A DNA stretch of 64,000 bases, taken from Topomyia yanbarensis (lineage: Eukaryota; Arthropoda; Insecta; Diptera; Culicidae). The number at the start of each line of letters is the position of its first letter. Within the stretch, counting starts at the first letter, position 1. The translations under genes and the position numbers were made by a program. This document shows positions 24,346-34,259 of the stretch, in pieces. The stretch covers positions 431,892,539 to 431,956,538 of the forward strand of contig NC_080671.1 in assembly GCF_030247195.1 (NCBI RefSeq), in the 5' to 3' direction. Under the pieces are notes generated by a model. That model worked only from the letters and a program-made list of their open reading frames with translations, searched no databases and was not told where the DNA came from.

Positions 24346-25402
24346 CAGAGACAACTACACAAGGAGTACTGACTCTGAATGGAATGAAACAGAATTTACA
24401 TAACAGAACTTGTTTATTTCCCAATTCTGGAATATCGCACTGTAGGTTGATGCGTTGATCGGTGTGTCCTATTGATGAGTGGTGGGGAGGGAGAGGAAGG
24501 AATTGTAACTTATTACTTTGTGGATGTGATGATTCAACCGTCGTAAGAGGACGCTGTCCTGGTACAATGTGGTATATACAGGGGCGACATTATGGAACCA
24601 TTTCGAATCGACTTTTTCATACAAGCTTGCATACTATAAACCTTTCGTTTCGAGATGCGCAATGCCACCCAAGGTGTGGCTAAGATGGAACCTTGGTATT
24701 CATAAGATGAATCGTACATAAATGATCTCAGAATACATCGACTCGCTTTCGTCATACCGTTAAACCAGGGGTTCTGCTACACCTATGTATACCACATTGG
24801 TTCAGCTAGAGTGTCCCTTAGAAATCTGCACGTTCCGTCGGTCAGCTATTTCCACCACTTGGGAGATTATGGGTTCATTACTTTTTATCGGAGTTAGTAA
24901 ACTATCCTTTGTGAAACAAAAATACAAAAATTATAGCAAGAAAATTACACTAACGACAATATATAAACACGGAGCCAGATAAACAAATAGGAAATAATTT
25001 TAATACACTAATTCTTACATACTGTTGTAAAATGTATTTTGGCTGTACTTCGAATCTGTTTTGTGTATATTATAATCAACTTGAATGTTTTGATGTTTTA
25101 ATGTAAATAGCTACAGTAAGTGTAGATTGATTCCTGTAATGTTCGGTTACATTTTTTCGCTCGATTGCGTATACACTCAAATGTATGTGTGTGAACTTTA
25201 AAGTAAAATTGGAAAAAATAACGAAAGATGTTGTAATTCTAGAATTTTGTAGCGCGCGATAATGCCTCACTAACCCCTTTATAGCTCAGGCGAGCAGGTT
25301 TCTGATTTGGAAAAAAAATGATGCCACTTTTTAACCGAATTTGGAGATGAGTAGGGCGTTAGACACAGAACTGAATACCCTCTCTAAATTTTCGATAAAA
25401 TA
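24346..25402. other. Non-coding stretch
   Basis: No recognisable feature is present. Short open frames on both strands overlap and show no family signature. Confidence 0.35.
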
Positions 25403-25410
25403 AAGACGCT

Positions 25411-25702
25411 CAGGGCCGGCGGAAAGCGTGGGTAGTACTACCCATACCGAAAATAACCGAGTGGGTAATTACCCACTCGAAATTTTGAACCATTTCAAAA
25501 AATTTAGATGCGCAACGCATGTATCTCGCACTACACACATTTGAAAACATCGATGTACCACAATTCCATTTGCATAAACGAACGTGATTTAATGTGAATG
25601 TAATGTAAGCGTGTGCATTGCGAAAAGGGAAAAATCGTTACCAATGGACCCCTCACCCTATGCTTTCTACCCACTCGGGCGTAAAGTTTTTCGCCGCCCC
25701 TG
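25411..25702. mobile_element. hAT-like MITE, 292 bp, with perfect 8-bp target duplication
   Basis: The left end is CAGGGCCGGCGGAAAG. The right end in reverse complement is CAGGGGCGGCGAAAAA. AAGACGCT flanks it at 25403-25410 and 25703-25710. The middle contains GTGGGTAATTACCCAC, a palindrome. CAGGG ends with an 8-bp duplication are typical of hAT. Confidence 0.9.
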
Positions 25703-25825
25703 AAGACGCTTTTTTAAAAGAATGTTGAGTAATTTTCATAACTTTCATGAAAAAATCGCAAAAAAAGGTTGTTTTTATATTGTTATCCCTAAACCGCATA
25801 GTGCTTTAAAAAAAGAACATAATAT

Positions 25826-26241
25826 CACAGAGAACAGACGTCCATCTTCAGCATTCAATTGTGTAAAAATCCTCAATGGTTTCGAAGGTAGTTGGGATAT
25901 CTAAATCAGGTGCGCTACTGTTGTCATGTTTGTTGTGGTTGAGTTCGACTGAATTGACAGCGGTTATTCCTCTACCCAGTCAAAATAGTCCGCAGCCGCT
26001 TCGGACTTGCAGTATGAATTCCAGCTCAAATGCATCAACCGATAGAGTCGGAATCGGTTGTTTTCTTTGAGCAAGATTCCACACTGAATCCATTCAGGAT
26101 TTCGAACCGGTTCCGGAATGGATTTGACGGATAGTTGGGATAAGATGATGTGACGGCGCTAATGTTTATCGTATATTATTTCAAATGTTTACACACGTTT
26201 TTTAAATATTTTTGTTCGATCATGGATGTCTGTTCTCTGTG
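25826..26241 (-). mobile_element. 416-bp inverted-repeat element, copy 3 (opposite orientation)
   Basis: The ends are CACAGAGAACAGAC at 25826 and GTCTGTTCTCTGTG ending at 26241. The interior matches the reverse complement of copies 1 and 2, including ACCGGTTCCGGAATGGATTT. Length is 416 bp. The flanks (ATAATAT and GATATGG) show no duplication, so they have diverged or rearranged. Confidence 0.88.
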
Positions 26242-26254
26242 GATATGGCAAGCA

Positions 26255-26380
26255 GAACATCACGGCGAATCAAAGGAGCGCATGTTGTACACAAAAATGT
26301 CAACATTTCCCGAAAAATGGTTGGTTTGGTCGGCAATTTGCACATGTGAGCTAAAAAGTGAAATTTTCGACAACTGACAC
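26255..26380 (+). pseudogene. Fragment of a mariner-type transposase
   Basis: The plus strand reads KMSTFPEKWLVWSAICTCEL, which parallels KKKMSKFASKYLIWQAICSC of the DD37E elements nearby. Only this short core survives. Confidence 0.6.
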
Positions 26381-26917
26381 ATCACCAATTTAACCACCTT
26401 GACCTCTATTTTTTCCTGGGATAACTGGCAAAAGTTCTAATTCATATAGCTAAAACCATTTTCAAGTAGTGTTAAACGAGGAGTCGATCATTATTGTGGC
26501 ACAGTTTCTCCTTAGAGCGTATTGTTTATATCCGCCAAGTTTTGTAGTTGTCTGTGAGACTTCGCTCGAGATGTCAGCAAACCTTTCGTGAAAGGATTTT
26601 ATCAGTCATATACAAAATCCTGGTTTATCGCATTGCGCTGGGGGAAAACTGATGTAGCCCACAAGTCAGGAGCTGAACAATACCCGGGAAGAATGCTTAA
26701 AAAACTGACCGAGTACTGATAACTCATTTCAAGCGGCATTTGAAAATTTAGACGCTGGACTTGACCAAAAAACTTGATGTTTGCAAAGTATCGTAGGGCT
26801 AAGAAACGATTCTCATTGAAAACGTCAAATTTCCAAACACGGACGAACAGTTTTGTCATAGCTCGCACCCGAAAACTCTACACGACGCTACTAGCGAAAT
26901 AGCGGCGCTGCAACATT

Positions 26918-27040
26918 GATGGTGAAGCTTACATCAAAGCGGATGTCAAGCAGTAGCCAGGACAAAAATATTTCACGAGTAAGAACAAGTTTGCTGTGGA
27001 TGACCCTTTCAAACTGAAGAACCTGCGGAAGACCAAAATA
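26918..27040 (+). pseudogene. Fragment of a mariner-type transposase
   Basis: The plus strand reads DGEAYIKADVKQ, a stop, then PGQKYFTSKNKFAVDDPFK, parallel to MDDETYIKADFKQIPG..FFTGKNKFYVDD in the minus-strand elements. This is the region of the first catalytic Asp, here altered (DDE to DGE). It is inactive. Confidence 0.7.
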
Positions 27041-27376
27041 GAGGCGAATAAGAAATAATGATGAAGTGGACAAAAGCTGAACAAAATGTGCCGGAATTGA
27101 CTTTACAGGCTCCACCTGTCCGCATGGTTGGGTATTCCTGTTTTTTTTTCCTTTGGACTTAAAAGAATATGTCGAGTAACCCGCATGCATTCGACAGATT
27201 ACAAACGAAAGGAACGACACCTCTCAGTATTTCGACATGATTCTTGAAATCAGCCTATTGCAAGTAAGCGGTGATCGTGTAGTCGTATGGCGTGCAGCAA
27301 GCTGTTAAGCACAATAAAAATTTCAACGTTAGTTATTGTTTATTGCTTTGAAAGTTGGATTTGATGCTCTTCGCTA

Positions 27377-28381
27377 AAGGGCGAACACGAAATTATTGCG
27401 ACAACGAAAATGTCATGCCAATTTTCTTATAATTTTTAAAATCAAACCAAATTGACAGAATTGGCCTCATACCACTCCAGGACACTTTAAGAATAGTGGC
27501 ATGATGCTAAATCTGGCCGAAATAGCGGATCTTCGTCGTGCTGCTGCAAGAACGGCAAAAGGCGCTTCTCGAGGCACTTAGATTTGTATATCTCGCAATT
27601 TACTATGCCCTTTGTCACGAAAGGCTCACTCCTCAGTCCGCAAGAGCAGATGGCCTGCCAAATGAGATATTTAGAGGCGAACTTTGACATTTTCTTCTTC
27701 TTAAATTTGTCGTCCACATAGAACTTGTTCTTGCCGGTGAAAAACTCCAACCCCGGAATTTGCTTAAAATCGGCTTTTATATACGTTTCGTCGTCCATCA
27801 CACAGCCATATTTTGTCAGCGTCTTCTCGCAGAGCTTCCGTGCCCGAGTTTTAGCCGTCGATTGTTGCCGCTCATCGCGGTTTGGGAAGTTCTGTACCTT
27901 GTATGTATGTAGTCCAGCTCTCTTCTTTGCATTCTGGACGTAGCTCTGCGACATGCCGATCTTTTAGCCAAATCACGGCTTGAGACGTTGGGATTTGCTT
28001 TAATCATCCGCTTCACCTTTCCTTCCGTCTTTTTGTTCTCCGGTCCCGGTTTTTTTCCAGCTCCTTTGCCGTGGTCCAACGGTCCAACGCTCCTGGAACC
28101 GCTTCAACACTCTGGAGACGGTTGAATGCTGAATGTTCAACATTTTTCCCAACTGCCGGTGCGACAGGTCAGGAAATTCCAGGTGTTTGGAAAGAATTTG
28201 TTCTCTCGACTCGCGTTGGTTCACCTCCATTTTCGTTGAATCGAAAAACATGACTTCGAGTTTGACAGCATGTAAACAATACACATCAATGAGAAAGTGT
28301 GCAAAATTTGGTTGACTTTTACCCAATGGTAAAAAAGTTATGCCCTGTTGAATGTGTCGCAATAATTTCGTGTTCGCCCTT
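27377..28381 (-). mobile_element. Internally deleted DD37E Tc1/mariner element (ITmD37E-like)
   Basis: The inverted ends are AAGGGCGAACACGAAATTAT at 27377 and its complement ending at 28381, flanked by TA at 27375-27376 and 28382-28383. At 1005 bp it is about 290 bp shorter than the copy at 46710-48000. The missing part (junction near 27455) holds the C-terminal third of the transposase. It is an insertion into a repeat whose empty site survives at 24033. Confidence 0.92.
27487..28230 (-). pseudogene. DD37E transposase, frameshifted and truncated
   Basis: Starting at 28230 the frame opens with MEVNQRESREQILSKHLEF and a paired helix-turn-helix region (LSHRQLGKMLNIQHSTVSRV). Loss of one A in a run of five near the end of the linker shifts the frame. 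The DDE domain then reads MDDETYIKADFKQIPG (first Asp) and PDLASCHYS (second Asp) and stops at the deletion, so the catalytic Glu is absent. The linker between the helix-turn-helix and DDE parts is intact apart from the shift. It cannot encode an active enzyme. Confidence 0.88.
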
Positions 28382-28942
28382 TATCATACTTTTTTCACGG
28401 TTGTCCAATAAAATGATATGAAATCGACAAAAAATTACTTTTTCGATCAAATATATTATAAAAACCAGGATACTGGCCGCCATGCTAACCTACCAGCTAC
28501 TAAAGGTAAGAAGAAGTTTGTTTTTGACACTTTTCAATGTCAATAATCTGTCAGGTCAAAGGAGTTGCACTTTTGATCACACTTTCATCACAGACTAACA
28601 GACATAACAATATAAGGGAATTCCCTCAAAAAACATCGATCTGACAATTTTCCCAGAACACTAGCTCCACCTTTTATTCACGGTCCCAAACACTCATTTA
28701 CTGGTGGTTACCTCTCAGGTTTGGGAGCAATTTTTCACTAGTGGTCTATCCCCCATATGCTTCTTCATGTGACAGTGGCGCTATAATTTCAAATGTGGCC
28801 ACAGTCCCAACTATAAATATATTTAAAATGAACGTTAAAGCGTGCGCAGCTTGGTTTTTAAGTGTTATCTCTGTTAGTTTGTGTTTCCATACTGTGCAGT
28901 TCGATTTGGTGGGAACTGTGCAATAATATAATGAATGTTATG

Positions 28943-29832
28943 CCCAAGTAACCATAAGCATTAAACCATTGCACTATATTGGCTATACATTTGTACTAAT
29001 GTTGCATTGAAAAACTGTTACAGGATTAACAATGCAATGAAGCTCTATATTAGCATCAATAATGCATAACTGCACATCCGGCATATAGCATTATCGCTTG
29101 CCCTATATGCGTATATAAAGCTGATATAACGCGTACATGCTTCAAGGATCTTTAAAGCATGTAAGCTTTACAAGTGCATTTAGTGCCATTATAGAGCAAA
29201 TGAAAAGCCGATATAATGCTATTGTAATTCAGTGGGTTTATTTGTTATGCAACTCTTCTTGTAGATTATATTCGGCATATTTCATTTCAATCGAACATAT
29301 GCAATATAGTCCAGGGAGCAAACGCAGCGCACTTACCGTGAAGGACGAGGCAAGGTACCGCAGTTCGAGACTTACTAAAGGTAATTTTCTTAAAACATTT
29401 AATATCATGTGAGAACGAAAACCCATTAAGGATCTTCATCGCAATGCATTAGAAGAGAGTCAATTACGATTTTAAACAGAACATTTTGTTTTAAATGTTT
29501 TTCCTTTTTGCTTATCATACCGAAAGGAAACATAAGGAATGATTTTAAAATCATGGCGGACAATGACAGCCAACTGAAGCTTTTTAATAGCATTAGTAAT
29601 GCCAATACTAGGTTTTCAAATTTGACATTTGCACGCTGGTGCTATATAATAGCATTAGTACTGCAGAAACGAGCTGTCAATCTCTGCACAGTAATAGCAC
29701 TATATTTCGCCTTTTCTGGCATAATACCAGCATTATATAAGTATTTAGGGCTTCACGGCTCTTAAAGACAGCTTTATATGTAGATCTAAAGCAGATATTA
29801 GGCTATGTTATAATGTTTGTTGGTTACTTGGG
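28943..29832. mobile_element. Non-autonomous element with CCCAAGTAACCA ends, saturated with AGCATTA/TAATGCT
   Basis: The left end is CCCAAGTAACCATAAGCATT. From the right it reads CCCAAGTAACCAACAAACAT. Within the 890 bp the words GCATTA, TAATGC, ATGCTATT and AGCATTA recur about twenty times on both strands. There is no transposase. The central part near 29.3-29.5 kb is less repetitive. Confidence 0.75.
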
Positions 29833-30469
29833 TGTACAGGATTTCGTATTTGACGGAACTGCATTGCCTATCCCGAGATAAACTAGCGTTTCGTCGATTT
29901 GTTGCTATATGTGACACAAATGGGTGCAAACGATACAAAAATAAACGTCTAACCGTTTTTTCGCTTGCACTAATGCAAAATGAACATGCTCGCAATTCGG
30001 CGCACAGCTTGGTGGCGCATGGCTGAAATATCTTGAAGTGGATTTTAGAAAAGATTCGCAATATAAAGGTGACTTCCGTAAGCTTAAGTTTTCACTCTAG
30101 CGAAGAACCGCAACTCTAACACTGTTTTTGTCTCTGGTAATCTGACCAAAAATCGTCTATCTCTGGAACAATGTTGTGTTAAGCAACGGCGGATCCAAGG
30201 GGAGGGTCCTGTGGGTCCGGATCCACTCCGAAATTTTTCAACTTGTTGAAAATTTTTAAATTAGTTTCAATTTTATATCAGTTTCAAACATAAAATGATT
30301 TCACTCCAAATTTGACCACCCAAACTGATTTTCATTAAATGGGATTTTGACGCATAACGTATTGTACAATGTTCATCCAAAAATAAAAAATTTGGATCCG
30401 CTCCTCCTGGTAAGTTTCTATCATTTGTTTGCAGACTTGTTTTGGGGTGCTCGTGCTTATTTGACATTT
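29833..30469. other. Non-coding stretch with a GGATCC-rich inverted pair
   Basis: GCGGATCCAA (about 30189) and TTGGATCCGC (about 30391) are inverted, with GTCCGGATCC between them. This may be a small decayed element. No gene is seen. Confidence 0.3.
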
Positions 30470-30910
30470 TTACGAATTACAATTGGGTCATTAAATGAGA
30501 TAAAAAAAATCTTTTTTATTACATACATCGATAAAGCTGATTTTCATGATTACAAAAATGTTTTTTCCGACTCAGGAAACTTGAAAATAAAATTTAAATT
30601 CAAAATAAAGAAATATGTTGACAGTCTTGATTTGACACTATCAGAAGCATTTGACATATCGAATTTCACGACAAATGATGCCCTGTCAGAAAAAATGAAT
30701 ACATATTTTCCCGGTCCAATGCATATAGTTTTTTTTTCATTTTGGGTGTTGTCTTGATAGGCCAGATGTAAACAATCGCAGTTTTCCTATGTATGGTTAC
30801 CAAGTTTACATAGGATTTATTTTAAAAAACAAAAAAAAATCGTTTTTTTAAATAATGTTATATTATGTATATTGGACCTAAAATTTATCGAATGGAACGG
30901 AAAACTATCA
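30470..30910 (+). repeat. Dispersed repeat, uninterrupted copy (partner at 5.21-6.42 kb)
   Basis: It matches the reverse complement of 5210-5436 plus 6149-6420, without the element at 5437-6148. Slight sequence loss occurs around the equivalent insertion point (near 30713). An open frame of about 130 codons crosses it but shows no known family. Confidence 0.7.
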
Positions 30911-32268
30911 ATTGAAGAAGCGAATTTTTTGGAAAAGAAGATGCTTACACTAAAAATTAATTAATCAACAGAGAAACAACATGCAATGCCAATAGCAAAC
31001 TCAATCAGCACACAATGAAACAAGTTTTTATTTGTTTCAGTGAAAAAAATTGTATGCAGAAATGCGTCGACACCCCTGAAATGACAATTTATTCTATGTC
31101 CATCGCACTCTACCCTTAAAATATAAAACTGTATATGTAATCTGAGCTGAGCAAATTGATCTTCATAATTTTCGTGTGCTAAAACCACCTATAATGTCAT
31201 GTGTGGCTTTTATATACAACCCCATAGCATACTTCATATCTGGCAAAAAAAAACTATGTCAATAGTGTACCACTATTTGTGTACCATGTAACAATACGGC
31301 CGTCCACTTTTCGATGAAAGCCAATAGAAAAAGGAAAATAGCAAACCGTTTTTTTTTCAACCAGCTGACGATATAAACATTTGCTCGCAAAATACTTGTG
31401 CAGCGCATACGTATTATGCAACATGCAGTGATCTGTCCGCCATGCGATTTATAGGATAAGCATGGGATAAAAAAAAGTTGAAAAGAAATGGCTTTAATGC
31501 AACAACACGTATTATGAAGTTGGTAAGCATCTCCGTAAATGCCTAGCTAATGGTTGTTTTTTCAGTATTTTAGCCAGACATACTAACAGTTTCCGTCACA
31601 GACGAACCAGACTTGCTAGATCATGAGTACTAATGAATCAATTGGAAAATTCATATTGATTCGCTGAGCTGCCGTTAGGTGTTTTTGATGACACTCGACA
31701 TGTTTACCATAGACAAGAAGACTTCCATGATCACAAAATTTGTCGGCCCTTAAAAATGCTTATTATGGTAAACGCTGGAGAAGGATGTCTGTTCTCTGTG
31801 ACTTTTACGGTGGGCGGCTCGTGCTAAATTATTTCCCCTTGTCGATGCATGATGAATGGTTGATTATGATGGTAAGCGCCAGCACGCCAAACGAGACTAT
31901 GGGTAAAGAGCAAAGAGGCCACTCGCCGCAGATTTCCATGCAGTGGTATTTGACTGAGCGGGCTGTTACGTACTGTACGGCCGTCCTATGCTGCTGATGA
32001 GGACAATTCAGGCAACTCTTTACGTCTAATGGTGGTTGCTACTGCTTACACATTAATGTGTCCGCAATTACAGCGGGCATGGCTCGTCGGTTTGATTGGG
32101 CTCCAATTTGAAGATATTTTTAGCTTGATATTTTTAGCGAGCGGTTTGTCAGAAGACGCCCTGGATCTCAATTTGGAGGATGCCCCAGCGACACACTTCT
32201 GTCAATTAAGAGTGTAATCACAGATAATAGATTTGCTTGTTTGTAATAGTCATTATAAATTACTTTTA
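30911..32268. other. Non-coding stretch with a small derivative of the 416-bp element
   Basis: At about 31690-31800 an AGACTTCCATGATCACAAAA start and a GGATGTCTGTTCTCTGTG end resemble the 416-bp family with most of the interior gone. The rest shows only short frames without family signatures. Confidence 0.5.
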
Positions 32269-32498
32269 AATTATTCTCGAAAAAGCCAACCGTCAAAATT
32301 CTCTTTGAAAGGAAATTCGTGACAAACCGTTATAGGCCAAACACAGTTCACAGCATTTAATGAAAGAGAAAACTTTTCTCTTTTGTTTACAACCAACATC
32401 TGCGGTTGGAGAGTAACGGTTTGTCCAGAATTTCCGCTAAAAGTAAATTTTGACAGTTGGCTTTTACGCCGAAATTATCGCCGTTTGTCGAGAATTGT
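32269..32498. repeat. Inverted-repeat element with arms of 50-60 bp
   Basis: AAAAGCCAACCGTCAAAATT, followed by CTCTTTGAAAGGAAATTC and GACAAACCGTTA, is repeated in reverse complement at about 32422-32475. The spacer is about 80 bp. The outer ends TTATTCTCGA and TCGAGAATT also pair loosely. It does not code. Confidence 0.75.
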
Positions 32499-34259
32499 GC
32501 CTGAAAGCCGTTGAAACATGAAGGTAAAATTATATCGAATTGTTTATCTTATAAGCTGTCAAAAGTGATACCGTTTCAGGTGGCAAGTACAGTACTGCAT
32601 TTCAAGAGGTTAAGCTTTTAAACACTTCTTGCGCTCGAAAAGTTCGTCTGTTCTCTGTGGTTTTCTGTTGCTATTAAACGGGTTTTGATTTCACAAACAT
32701 AAAGCTGTACGTCCATTATTAATGTTGCCTAACACGATTTTAATAATTAATAAATCCATTACCCTCCTTTAGTGAAAAAATTTAAAATGATCGACACACC
32801 TCTGCTGTAACGCACCTTGGTTTTAAGGTGATTCTAGAACAATGCCTATGATGTGAGTAGTTTTAACCTTTCTTGCCACATTACGGCATGAAACGAGTTT
32901 ACACGCCCCTAACAATTATCTGCTTTTATATTTAAACATTGAATGAACATTGAACCCGTATTCTTGGCATACATCTCGATCGAAGCTCTTGTCTTCTTAT
33001 ATAGAAACGCGTGTCAAGAGCCGAACATATGTCAGGCTCTCAATTTCTACCACAATGGCGCTAATGACTTACCGTAGAGTCGGCTCAACCGATGATTATC
33101 AAAGTGCCGTGTTTAGGTATGTGAATTTCTAATGAAATAATTAATGGATGAGTGCCCCGAATCAGCATCATTGGATGGAAATTTGATGCGCCATTATCAA
33201 TTATGTAGTGAATAATGCACGCATCATTTTCTTTTATTGGCTTAATGGGTCATTTACTGTGATTGATCTACAATCGAAACATTCGTGTATGCTTCTACGA
33301 GCACAGAGCTATCTTGCCCGAATAGGAAGGAGGAACGTAAAACATTTTTTTCACTGAAAAATAGTACCAAATATCCCGAAAGAGGCCAAGGGATATTCTA
33401 TGTTCCACATGGCTAGACGCCCCGGAAAGTGACCTCAATTTTTTAATATGCTGTGAGACGGTGTAGGGTCTTGTTAAAATGTCCATAGTTTGCGACCGAA
33501 ATATTGCTCTGTCTACAGCTTCAAAGCCCCCAGAACACTTTTTCGATATTTTGTCACATTTATTTTGACGCCAGGCTCGATGAAAACGATTGAAGCGTCC
33601 ATCTATGGTTACAGCGACTCAAACCATTATTTGTGGCGGGTGCTGCCACCTGGTGACTCACCAATGACCCATATTCTCATATAAACGGTGGGTCAAGTAA
33701 ACCCTATCGTTTTGAGAGCTGTTCAATTTGAAAAAGAATCGGCAAAAAACACGATATTCGGGGTTCGACCGCTTTCGGTCAAGTGAAGCAACGCCTAGAC
33801 TCCTACTTTTAAGTTCCATCACAGATCACTTTTTTTGCATTCACTTTTGTAAAAATTTTTGTTTATGCTTGTAAACAATACTTCTATCATTCAATACTTC
33901 TATCATTTAGCCAATTTATAAACAGCTTATATATGCCAGTGCGACAGTTACGCCGCGAACGGTCTGAAGTTGGTTACATTTCGAGTGCCGGACCCTGTAA
34001 GAAACCAACAGGCTCAGAAACGATAAAATTTAATGTTCCAACCTTTACAATCTGCCATCTTGATATAATGAAATTTGACAAGTGGTACTGGCAACGCTGG
34101 TATAGCCACAGTTGATTGCATTAAAAACTGAATCCGCGACCGCGTGTGCGTATCCGTTTCGCTACAGATTTCTGTTGTGCTTTTCATTTTACTCTACTGA
34201 TTCCGGCTTCCCCAGTTCTTCTTAACTTATTTATATCAGGTAACCGTGGTAACCTAATT
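32499..34259. other. Region upstream of the zinc-finger gene start codon
   Basis: A trace of a 416-bp-type end (GTCTGTTCTCTGTG) ends at 32659. A short tandem AATACTTCTATCATT occurs twice near 33880-33910. Just before the start codon, CTGATTCCGGCTTCCCCAG followed by a T-rich run and ATATCAG at 34239 resembles a branch point and acceptor, so the first coding exon may begin at 34240 after an upstream 5' UTR exon. A start of transcription close by is the alternative. Confidence 0.4.

Larger units (their letters stand above)
27330..28620 (+). repeat. Dispersed repeat carrying the DD37E insertion
   Basis: The flanks of the DD37E element at 27377-28381 match 23975-24345 continuously. The sequence downstream to about 28600 (AAGAAGTTTGTTTTTGACAC, TCAATAATCTGTCAGGTC) also matches. 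Confidence 0.8.

Noticed and set aside
30347..30757. Plus-strand frame of 136 codons as a gene
   Set aside because: It spans a dispersed repeat whose other copy at 5.2-6.4 kb is broken in that frame.
34146..34259. Upstream GTG start of the 34-kb frame
   Set aside because: Nuclear genes start at ATG; the first in-frame ATG is 34260, and the preceding bases look like a branch point and acceptor.
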